Positions 1 to 7,539 of a stretch of DNA of 16,551 bases are shown here, piece by piece. The first letter of the stretch is position 1. Every line of letters begins with the position of its first letter. The position numbers and the translations under genes are program-made. The DNA comes from Asterionellopsis glacialis (lineage: Eukaryota > Bacillariophyta > Plagiogrammaphyceae > Rhaphoneidales > Asterionellopsidaceae): positions 1 to 16,551 of the forward strand of contig WKLE02005051.1 of NCBI GenBank assembly GCA_014885115.2, read 5' to 3'. The notes beneath the pieces were generated by a model. That model ran no database searches, was not told the DNA's origin, and worked only from the letters and a program-made list of their open reading frames with translations.

Positions 1-13
1 TTTTGGAGGTTGT

Positions 14-350
14 TGTTGTTGGTTCTTGTTTCCATTCCGCAGGAATGGTCATGGATGGCCCGCGGGGACATGCATTACGGTATATTGATTGATAGACAGT
101 CCTCTGTTGGTTGTGAGTCATGGGCATGAAATACGAAAAATCTTCTCTCATGGCTAGGACTCTATTTCCAATGCCATCGTAGCAATCAACCAAAACAAGA
201 ATCAACAAATTTGTGAGGAAACTTTTGTTCTAGACTCAGACCGATATAGGTGAAGGATAGCGCTTACCAGTAGCATGGGGGAAAGACAGACTCTTGACGC
301 GCTGAGCGCGTAATACAGGAAGGCACTTCCTAGGGAAAGCTTAACTGCCA
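14..350. repeat. Diverged direct repeat, copy A (LTR-like termini)
   Basis: This copy is alignable end to end with 5757-6091 in the same orientation and of almost the same length (337 versus 335 bp). Both copies begin TGTTGTTG and end AACTGCCA, so they have the TG...CA termini expected of LTRs. The best conserved blocks are around 190-227, 258-274 and 333-350. A 15-base arm at 16-30 is complementary (one G-T pair) to 194-208. On the minus strand the repeat can be read as a short hydrophobic, signal-peptide-like frame across a 38-bp GT-AG gap (230-267). No matching target-site duplication was found, and the left flank is cut by the window edge. It could be a solo LTR, another dispersed repeat or the remains of a short gene. 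Confidence 0.7.
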
Positions 351-890
351 AGAATTTGAACATTTAAGCAATGAAAAAACATTTGGCAGGCCTGTTTTGT
401 AACAGTTTGCATTGGAAGAAGATGAAATATGAAGATATATTGGAATGCCTACAAAAAAATTGCCAAGACAGCATTGAATTCACGCAGGGCAGATGTGCAA
501 AGCTCTATTCAAAATCAAGTTCTTTTTATGTTCTGAAACTCAGACATTGACATAGATGAAAACATCTTTGCATTTGGAGAAAGACCTTTAAAAAAATAGA
601 GACACAATGGTAAACAAAGGTAAGAAGCAAGAAATTTATGTAATGCAAATATGTATATATATTTTTAACTTTGTATAATTTTTTGTTTTTTTTCCTGTTA
701 CTTTGGCAAAGGTAAGCACATTGAGGTACTAAACATTTAAGTGTTTACAATTCTAACATTGTCTTTGTTGTCTTTGGCTTTTACAAAGATGGCTACCAAA
801 ATATTACTCTGGCAGACATTTTGGAGATAAGAGAATAAAAACGATGCATACTACTTTTTTTATGACTGCATTTTAAGATGTGTTGTTGGT
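351..890. other. AT-rich stretch without a recognisable gene
   Basis: No frame is sustained here. An ATG at 607-609 is followed by a GT at 620-621, and an AG at 891-892 precedes the reading frame that starts near 893. A 5' exon and an intron of about 270 bp for the next gene are therefore possible, but only the splice dinucleotides support this. Confidence 0.35.
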
Positions 891-1531
891 AGGATCAAAT
901 GGAAACAAATTATCAGGGAGAATTGTCCAATTAGTGAGCTGGTAAGTTCATCAGATGAAGCTTTTGGTATGTTGGTACTTGAAAATGGATGGAGCAAGTG
1001 GAAACAAATCCATGATCAGCAAATTGTTGATGCAAAAGCTAAAAACCAAATGAAGTCAAGATACACTATGATAAAAGAGAAGGTAATTCCTCTTTTGATG
1101 GTTGGAAATCTGTGGGACTTCAAAGATACAACAAACTAGTTTATCATGTCATCAAGAACAGGAAATCAGATGTGGGTAAAACCTTCAACAAGCAGTACAA
1201 TCAAGATTTCATAAACTCATGTGCAGTCATTTGGGAAAGGAAGAGTAGGGCAAAAGGACAGGGTCCAAATGTTCAGAAAAAAGAAGAGATTTGTCTTTTT
1301 GATCCTACAAAAGAGACAGAAGAACAATTTACTAAGAGGGTGGAACAATACAAGCAAATGAATCAGGAAAACAATAATAATAATATCAACTACCACAACT
1401 GTAGCAACAGCAGCAGCAACAATATCAATAACAGAGAGCAATATAAAGACTATGAGGAAGATTCTGAGCAGGAAGAAATTATGGAAGCAAGGTCTTATGC
1501 CAAAAGGGCTAGACATGAAATCATTGCATAG
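891..1531 (+). pseudogene. Frameshifted gene, probably transposon-associated, function unknown
   Basis: I do not recognise a named family. One frame runs from 891 to about 1080 and contains the blocks ISELVSSSDEAFGMLVLENG, WSKWKQI and KNQMKSRYTMIKEK. A shift by one base near 1080-1090 continues it in another frame as SFDGWKSVGLQRYNKLVYHV and onwards to a stop at 1531. The joined product would be about 210 residues. The first half is rich in Trp, Lys and acidic residues. The C-terminal third is an Asn/Ser/Gln-rich low-complexity stretch (bases 1360-1435) followed by an acidic then basic tail. The pattern GW..VG..RYN.L recalls hypothetical proteins I associate with repeated elements of diatoms, but this is memory and not a search. 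The shift could also be a short unrecognised intron, since AAG followed by GTAATT occurs at 1079-1087. Confidence 0.5.
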
Positions 1532-1613
1532 TGCTGCTGTTTAGGTTATGAAAGAATGCATTCCTTTAGATATACATGTTTAGTTTAAAAAATATTGTAG
1601 AGAACTTTTTTTT

Positions 1614-2013
1614 ATGAATCAGTGACTTTATTTTGTACCCAAAAGCAAGAATATAATTGTCAAATTTATATTGTTGCAGTGGTAAATTATTTCTTTACAA
1701 AATACTTTCCACGACCTCTCACAATATTGAACTTAAATATAAAAATAGTAGTGACTACGTTAACAATTATTTTAAGCCTACTTCCTACACTGACTCTACC
1801 CTTTTCCCAGTTGTAGAACACTTGTACAATATACTGCTTAGCCAGCATAAGACGAAAAAACAAAAATCCACTCATCACACTACTGAAGTAGTAGGCAAGA
1901 TAATAAACCAGGATGGCAAGCTTGTTCCTATACAAATCTTACTCAACGCCAGTACTACAACAACAATCACCCTAAAGAATTTTGTCAAATGGGGAAAGGC
2001 CAGTGTGTATTAA
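1614..2013 (+). pseudogene. Retropepsin-like retroelement fragment, possibly spliced
   Basis: If 1622-1679 is removed as a GT-AG intron, an ATG at 1614 joins a frame open to a TAA at 2011-2013, giving 113 residues. The last 45 residues contain GKLVPIQILLNASTTTTITL and then KNFVKWGKA. This has the shape of an aspartic protease flap-start region in Ty3/gypsy-type polyproteins: a hydrophobic strand, then D-T/S-G, then a Thr/Ser-rich loop and a hydrophobic strand. Here the DTG catalytic triplet would be replaced by NAS, so an active protease is not expected. No reverse transcriptase or RNase H follows. It could instead be an unrelated small frame. The family assignment is an inference from one motif. 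Confidence 0.4.
1621..1716 (+). repeat. Near-identical dispersed segment, plus-strand copy (58-bp GT-AG core)
   Basis: Bases 1621-1692 match the reverse complement of 4052-4123 with a single difference (G versus C after AAAAGCAA). The first 58 bases after the initial A begin GTGACT and end TTGCAG, like an intron. A 24-base block CTTTACAAAATACTTTCC... at 1693-1716 follows directly. In the other copy the equivalent block comes directly before the core. Confidence 0.85.
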
Positions 2014-2441
2014 AACCCTAAACCTCACTCTTTCACTGTGGATAAAAGGTTCATCTGGTACACATGGAGTCCATCCACGATCAGTTGTAGGGACCCACAG
2101 CCAGTTTGCCAGCTGGCTTGTTTCACTTTACTAGCATTTTGATGCAGTAGCTGTTTGTCAACCCAGCACTCTCAAATGGAATATATACTGTGGTAAGCAT
2201 CTGCAAACGTTCCACCCAACCACTACACTCAATGAATCAGGAGGCTTGTAACAGTAGATATTGTCCTGAACCACTTTTCTGGAACCGGTTTATAAGTGTT
2301 TGAAAAAAAGATTACGATTAAAGTTATCAAAAAGTATCTTTTTACTATCACTATTTGTGTACTTTTATGGAAGCCTTTTATTGGATGGAGTTTGTTGCAG
2401 CAGAGCCCGACAGTCGACAAAAACCTGCTAAACAGCACCCA
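2014..2441. other. Stretch with no recognised gene
   Basis: This lies between the retropepsin-like frame and the 3' end of the minus-strand gene. Only short frames occur (for example 2296-2538 on plus, which overlaps the minus-strand gene and uses its low-complexity complement). I see no motif, repeat or RNA gene in it. Confidence 0.4.
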
Positions 2442-3236
2442 CTATTCTTCACTCTCATTGTCAGCAGATGAAGTTGTCTCTTCTCGGATCACCTCTGCAC
2501 CACCTTTTTCTTCTCTTACCTTTGTTCCTGCTTGTTGAATAAATGTTAAGCTATCTCCAACACTTGTGTGGTTGTCATTGGGAAGCTTTTCCATGAAAAT
2601 GATTGTTTTCATGGGCTTTTTGTTCAGTGTGGTGTGACTGTTGTCATCATTGTTGTCATTTTTGTCATTGTTTTTAACAGAGTTGTCTTGTCCTGCCATG
2701 TCATCAACCTCCTTCTTCTGATCATGCACTAACACCTTTTCCTCCTCTTTTACCTCTTGTGAGTGATTCTTGTCTTTTTCCTTATTGTCGGTCTCTTTGT
2801 TCTTGTATTTGGTAGATGTGTGGTGAAGGGGAGCTTCATCATCCGCATAAATATCCCTATTAATAATGGGACAGGACTGTTTGTCAAAAGTATGAATGGC
2901 AGCATTCAAGTTGTCTTTTAACTTGGACACTGCCCTTGAGTAACACAAGCCAACTACCATCATTAAGCTGTGTTCCTTTTTCATCTCTACCAAATGATCC
3001 TCAAGCATATCATTTTTTGCCTTCAATTTATGATTTTGAATGGGCAAGTCATGACAATATAACTTTGCTTTGAACTCTACCAAATGTTTCATTGCAAGGT
3101 TGTTGCAAAAAGTTTGCTCTCTAGTTTTGAGCAGCGTCATCTTCAAGATGATGTCATCATCATCATTCTTGAATGAAAAGTCTGGAACCAAGTGTGCAAG
3201 TCAGTTTGTTTTCCATTTCTTTTTCTTGGTGGACAT
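2442..3236 (-). pseudogene. Lys/Asp-rich accessory protein gene, homologous to 11119-11830, one in-frame stop
   Basis: The most likely start is the ATG at 3236-3234 (MSTKKKKWKTN). An in-frame TGA at 3203-3201 interrupts it after 11 codons, and the frame then stays open for about 250 codons to a TAG at 2444-2442. An Asp run (bases about 3145-3160) precedes a probable helical region. That region contains FCNNLAMKHLVEFKAKLY, which aligns without gaps to YCNTIRIKHAIDYRTKIF in the gene at 11119-11830 (identical at C, N, K, H, K; nearly all others conservative). The central part (KAKNDMLEDHLVEMKKEH) looks like a coiled coil. The C-terminal half is low-complexity Lys/Glu/Asp/Asn with nuclear-localisation-like KK clusters. 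No enzyme motif is visible. The copy beside a transposase at 12 kb suggests an accessory protein of a DNA transposon. The early stop may be bypassed by a non-ATG start downstream, so silence is not proven. Confidence 0.6.
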
Positions 3237-4000
3237 ATTAGCTTTTATAAAAAAAGAATAAAAAAATATGTGATAATCACTCAACAATCAAACATGAAAA
3301 AAAATGCAACAAAGTGGAGTATTGGATAATATTGGGATTGTCCTGTATTTTCCAATATTTGATAATAACGGGTTGGAACAACCTGATGATTTAATTATTG
3401 ATTGTGGAAATAAAAAAATAGGTCGGAACAAAGTAATGCATCCATGCTAGCATTGGACCATTGTTCATATGGTCTAATCAACAACAATCAGTCTTATCAT
3501 TGGAATAAAATTGGACGCGGGAACAACTACATCAGAGAGGACATTCTGGTCACTCCCAAATAGATTTTATGTGACCCTAGTGACAAAATTTATGTTGGAA
3601 ATTCTGACAAAAAAAGTGTCCCTTCAAGTCACCAGTCACGTAAATTTTGTGGTACAGTCAAAAAATTAAAGCCAGCCCATCATTTTTTTTACATGACACA
3701 CTCACATGAATATTTGTTCAATTCGACATTTTTCTTTTTGTGTGCCAAATTTATTTTTGCACCTGACTCTCCCAAAAAAATGTATTCCTTGACATACAAA
3801 ATTTACAGACTCACTTAAAAATTTGCACTGACTGATATAAAATTTTTTCGACTTGGCTTAATAAACAAAAACATATTAACATAAAAAAATACACTGTGCC
3901 TTGCAAAAGTGTAGTAGTCACAGAAATTATGTTTCACAAACAATTAAAAAAGGTTTCTGGTTCCCCCCAAAAAATGTTGAATAGAAAAAAATCGTCTGCT
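3237..4000. other. AT-rich region upstream of the minus-strand gene
   Basis: No coding frame is supported. The region holds the A/T-core motif cluster listed separately and a short hairpin near 3453-3482 (ATTGGACCAT against ATGGTCTAAT). A block CCAAATAGATTYTATGTGA at 3556-3574 recurs at 6120-6138. Confidence 0.5.
3581..3852. repeat. Cluster of six A/T-core motifs flanked by GAC/GTC/CAC
   Basis: Six related short motifs occur on alternating strands: TGACAAAATTTATG (3581-3594), GTCACGTAAATTTTGT (3635-3650), GCCAAATTTATTTTTGCAC (3743-3761), GACATACAAAATTTACAGAC (3791-3810), TCACTTAAAAATTTGCACTG (3811-3830) and GATATAAAATTTTTTCGAC (3834-3852). All share an AAATTT-type core with a GAC, GTC or CAC edge. 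They lie upstream of the minus-strand gene, where promoter or transposase-binding subterminal repeats would be expected. In AT-rich DNA part of this similarity may be chance. Confidence 0.4.
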
Positions 4001-4229
4001 TTAACAAAAAAGGTTGACTGTGTCAATGAAATCAAGTGTGTTTGATAAAATAAATAATTTACCACTGCAACAATATAAATTTGACAATTATATTGTTGCT
4101 TTTGGGTACAAAATAAAGTCACTGGTCGTGGAAGTATTTTGTAAAGATTTTTTTGGTTAATGCTGCTGGTGTGTAGAGTTCTACGGAGGTTAGTGTGGGG
4201 CTGGTCAGCTGTTTTTGTTTGGGTGCCAT
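4001..4229 (-). CDS. Short spliced-looking reading frame, unknown
   Basis: Exon 1 would run from an ATG at 4229 to 4123, the intron would be 4122-4065 (GTGACT...TTGCAG), and exon 2 would run 4064-4001 with a TAA stop. The joined product has 56 residues, beginning MAPKQKQLTSPTLTSVELY and ending DFIDTVNLFC. Without splicing the frame stops at the first base after the exon (TGA spanning the junction). The same 58-base segment occurs near a frame start at 1622-1679, and in both places splicing splits a His codon and continues as GKLF. I recognise no family. A truncated transposon protein is the simplest alternative. Confidence 0.3.
4052..4146 (-). repeat. Near-identical dispersed segment, minus-strand copy
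   Basis: Read on the minus strand, a 23-base block (4146-4124) is followed directly by the 72-base core (4123-4052). The plus-strand copy at 1621-1716 has core first, then block. The two copies therefore bracket 1717-4051 as inverted repeats but in permuted order. Flanking sequence beyond them is unrelated. Confidence 0.85.
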
Positions 4230-5554
4230 TGCTTGTATGAAATCGTGTATATTCTACATGTGAATTGGTATGTAGAATTGTAACAGCATTGTTTTCCAAT
4301 AATAAAAGGTTAAAGTGAACCATTATTTGAGTCCCAGTAGTGTCCTGGTTAGTTTGTCATGAAAGAGTGCTAAAGTTGAATTGATTGGCTAATTATTAGT
4401 TGGAGTATTCTTTGGGTTGGTATTGAATATTTTGAGAAAGTGTCATGACTGTACTGTTATGGAGTCTTGTGTGATGAATTGCAGGAAGTGTAATACTCTG
4501 GGTATATTCCATGAGTGATGTAAGGGTTTGGTGGTTATGAGATAATCATAGCCAGAGCTACTTTCCTGCTGCTTGGTAATTCCATAGTGGTGTGGTTTCT
4601 GCTGGTAGCAGACATGTGTAGGGAAAAGCAGTGTAGTTTGTTGGTCTTTGGTACAAGGTTATGCAACTAAGTGAGGGGAGGGATTTTCCTCCTCCGCAGA
4701 AAGTACTCTACAAGTTAGTTTTCAGCATGACAATAAGCTTTAGTATTTTTGGGGTCCATAAATTTTGGGTGGATGGGCTAGTATATTGCTTAGTGCTTAC
4801 AGGATCTGTAAATTTTGTTGGTGGATATCCTTATATGAGATTGAAAGTAGTGTTCTTATTGGATTTGGATCAAATTTTGATTACAGGGGTCATCAGAGTT
4901 GTTTGTTACTAACCCCATTTTTTTGTAAAGTACCTGTGAAGCTGAACACTACTTAAGAAAAAATCTGGTAAACTGTCATGAATAAGGCCTGCTTAAATTC
5001 AAATTGGTAAAATAAATGATTTGCTAGGTTTAATAAGGAAATCTGGCTTTCCCTACATCAACTTTTCAACAAATTTCTGTACAAAAAAAACATATAATTT
5101 CACGTATAATAGACTAATTTACTAATTTTATGCTACTACTACATTTCACCACAAGGAAACATCATTGTCCGCATTAAATCACTATAGAAATTTGGATACT
5201 CTGTTATTACAAACAAATATGTATATTCATAAATAAATTAGTACTCAATTTTACTAATTTACTAGGTACAAGAGGCCTACACCTTACTTAGCTTTGTACT
5301 AATTTACAAGGTACTAAAATCTGGTAAAAATCAAATCTCCTGAGGCCTTTTTTAAAATTTTGGTAAATTAGATGGAATAAGAGACCGGTTTGAAACTGGT
5401 AAAAATCATTGATTTGCTGGATTTGGTAAAAATCAATGATTATCCCTGTAAATATTTTTGTGTTGTTTATGTATGAATATGGACAGGTGTCTGTTAATTT
5501 AAGTTTGTGTTTTTACAGGCTTGTAGAGCACTAAATTAGTTATTTCATGTTATT
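4230..5554. other. Long stretch without a supported gene
   Basis: Only short frames occur (for example 4661-4912 and 4765-4956 on plus), without motifs and with hydrophobic composition typical of T-rich non-coding DNA. From 4960 onward the sequence is dominated by degenerate GGTAAA/TTTACTAA repeats, listed separately. An acceptor-like TTTTTACAG ends at 5518, just before the ATG at 5555. Confidence 0.45.
4960..5450 (+). repeat. Degenerate dispersed and tandem repeat around CTGGTAAAAATCA
   Basis: Related units occur at 4964 (TCTGGTAAACTG), 5003 (ATTGGTAAAATAAATGATT), 5320 (TCTGGTAAAAATCAAATC), 5395 (ACTGGTAAAAATCATTGATT) and 5422 (TTTGGTAAAAATCAATGATT). The last two are tandem with a spacing of about 27 bp. 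AGGCCT appears near several units. TTTACTAATTTACTA runs lie between them. The function is unknown; it may be a decayed minisatellite. Confidence 0.45.
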
Positions 5555-5756
5555 ATGGAATACGTGAATGTTCCATGGAATGATAGAATGGATGATATAT
5601 TGAGAATTTTGATGGATTACAACATATGTGGTAATCAAAGATTAATTATTCAATATATTCAGTGCATAATTGATAAGATGGATGAACAGAGTGATCATAA
5701 GGACAGATTGATTATTGGTCAATCAAATAAAGGAAATGCGGTGAATTTTTTTAGAA
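5555..5756 (+). pseudogene. Open frame cut by repeat copy B, unknown
   Basis: An ATG at 5555 starts MEYVNVPWNDRMDDILRILM and continues with a plausible amphipathic helix (LIIQYIQCIIDKMDEQ) before running into the left end of repeat B at 5757. It then gains 13 unrelated residues and a stop at 5795-5797. The amino-acid composition of the first 65 residues looks protein-like, and it ends exactly where a repeat begins. I infer an N-terminal gene fragment interrupted by the repeat. A candidate continuation is the ankyrin pseudogene beyond the repeat, but nothing in the sequence proves the link. Confidence 0.3.
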
Positions 5757-6091
5757 TGTTGTTGATTCTTGTTACCATTCTATGGGAATGGGAATGAATG
5801 GCCCACGGGGATAGACATTACCATTTTTTGTTAGATGATGTGTGGTGTTGTTCATGGGTAGAGACTCATTAAAACAAAAATTTTACTCCTGGCTAAGTCT
5901 CTATTTCCATTGCCATCATAACAAACCACTAAAACAAGAATCAACAAAATTGTGAGGAAGCTTTTGCTCTGAACTCAGGGACTGATGTTGGCAAAGAATA
6001 GCGCTTACCAGTAGCACAAGGGAAGATCAGATTTGAAACACGCCATGTGCGTGAGACAGAAACTCACTCCATGAGGAAAGCTTAACTGCCA
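5757..6091. repeat. Diverged direct repeat, copy B (LTR-like termini)
   Basis: This is the partner of 14-350. Here the internal inverted repeat is perfect over 15 bases: TTGTTGATTCTTGTT at 5759-5773 and its complement at 5933-5947. On the minus strand a 40-bp GT-AG gap (5969-6008) corresponds to the 38-bp gap of copy A. The downstream frames of both copies then share KSFLT.LLILVLV.CYDG.GNR.LA and, further on, PRGP...IP.EW. This copy lacks the ATG and carries stops. Divergence from copy A is substantial, so if the two were an LTR pair the insertion would be old. Confidence 0.7.
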
Positions 6092-6281
6092 AGGAATCAT
6101 GATTGACCATAAACTTTTACCAAATAGATTCTATGTGAAATTTGTACTAAATGTACAAAGTTTATGATTGTCATTTTCCTTCTTCTGGTGCTAGATCACT
6201 GGAGATACCTTATGTATTAGGGGTAATCACTGGAACAAGAGTGGGTTCCTGGAAAATTTCTGTTCTTGGAAAAACCTTTTT

Positions 6282-7102
6282 TTGGGAAGAAATGGTTTTA
6301 GAGGATATCAGAAGAAAGAGGACTGTACCATGTGGGCAGATGGGTCACAGACAGACCCACTGATGCCAGGCAATACACCGACACCAGCTCACTTGACAAC
6401 CCGCCATGGACCAGTACAACAATTACAACTAAATGAATGGAGAATGTGGCTACCCCCACATTTGCAAGATGTCAAATACACCCAAGAGAAGCAAGGACTA
6501 AATCCGTTTATCTCCATAGTGTTGCAAATTCAAAAGTTTGTTCTATCCATTTCTGTTGTGAATCCAATCCGCCAGCTGGTGTCATTAAAAAAAATTATCA
6601 GAGCCTATCTAAAAGGAGTCAAAGAACAGGAACAACAATTAGATCTCTTACCCTTACATATAACATGTAGCAAAGGAGCATCAGTTGAAGTTGTCAGTAA
6701 GCTGTGACAACTATTCCCATCAGGAATTCAGTTGGCAGCTTTCAGGGTTGCTTGCCTCTGCACTATACATTATCCAACAAAGCCAGTATTGATATTGTTA
6801 TGAAGTTGATCATTTTTTGGCCGAGAGGAGCAAAAGTTGCTGATGCTCCTTAGGGATGGTTACCCTTACATACTGCCTGTGCATTCTCAACACCCACGGC
6901 GATTGTGGAGAGTCTTATCAAAATTTTCCCTGAAGCATTGTGGAAACTGTCAAGGGCTGGAAAATTGCCATTGAAGTATGCTAGAAGTGTGACACAAGAT
7001 TCACAAATGATTCCTTTCATGGAGCAAAGTTTGATTCAAAAGAGGGAAGTATCTCCATTAAATTTTGCTGGAAAATTGTGTCGTTGTTCATATAACTTTT
7101 GA
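6282..7102 (+). pseudogene. Ankyrin-repeat protein pseudogene
   Basis: At least three and a half ankyrin repeats of about 35 residues can be read, spread over two frames. Repeat 1 is LLPLHITCSKGASVEVVSKL (6643-6704), ended by a TGA at 6705-6707. Repeat 2, in the next frame after a shift near 6740, is CLPLHYTLSNKASIDIVMKL. A TAG at 6851-6853 follows. Repeat 3 is GWLPLHTACAFSTPTAIVES, with LIKIFPEALWKLS after it, and repeat 4 begins GKLPLKYARS. The LPLH-A-C-...-IV--L consensus is the standard ankyrin helix pair. Ankyrin repeats mediate protein-protein contacts. The upstream part (6282-6630) is open but without recognised motifs, and its frame is uncertain. Two stops and one shift make it a pseudogene. 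Confidence 0.75.
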
Positions 7103-7539
7103 CTTCATCATGTTAAATTTAATGTCTTCCTCTTCTTGCTTATTGTGGCCACAGATATCCTTAATACAGAATTTTCAGGTAAAAATGCTATGTTGTGCAG
7201 TCGTTTAATTAATACTTTGCTCCATACTAGAGGCCAGTATGATATTTACAATTGGTTTTGGTATCATGTTTACTCCTTGTTTCATAGCAGGGAAATATGA
7301 GAGAACTCGTTTTAGCCTACAAGAAGATCGAAGGAGAGGAGGCGAGAAATAGACCAAATCAGCATTGAAGAACGCCATACACTTGTTTAAATGGATTGGA
7401 TGATAGTCTTTCTTGTAACAAAAAAAAAATGAAAATTACTTTTTGCGTGAACACCAACGATAGGTCAGGGTTAACTGATAATTTTACTCGTTACAAACCA
7501 AAAATATTCAGCTCTACTTGCTCGTACCAAACCAGCGCT
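7103..7539. other. Intergenic region between ankyrin pseudogene and deubiquitinase 3' end
   Basis: This presumably contains the 3' untranslated region of the minus-strand gene. No gene, hairpin or repeat is evident. Confidence 0.5.

Noticed and set aside
215..346. RNase P/MRP-like motifs in the 336-bp repeats: GAGGAARCTTTTG and ACAGRAA...GCTTAACTG
   Set aside because: They fit the short conserved-region patterns of those RNAs and could pair, but the pairing is imperfect in copy A, the hairpin between them does not covary cleanly, the spacing is unlike known examples, and the sequence is a two-copy repeat.
1217..1516. Minus-strand hydrophobic frame
   Set aside because: It is the complement of the Asn/Gln-rich low-complexity part of the plus-strand gene.
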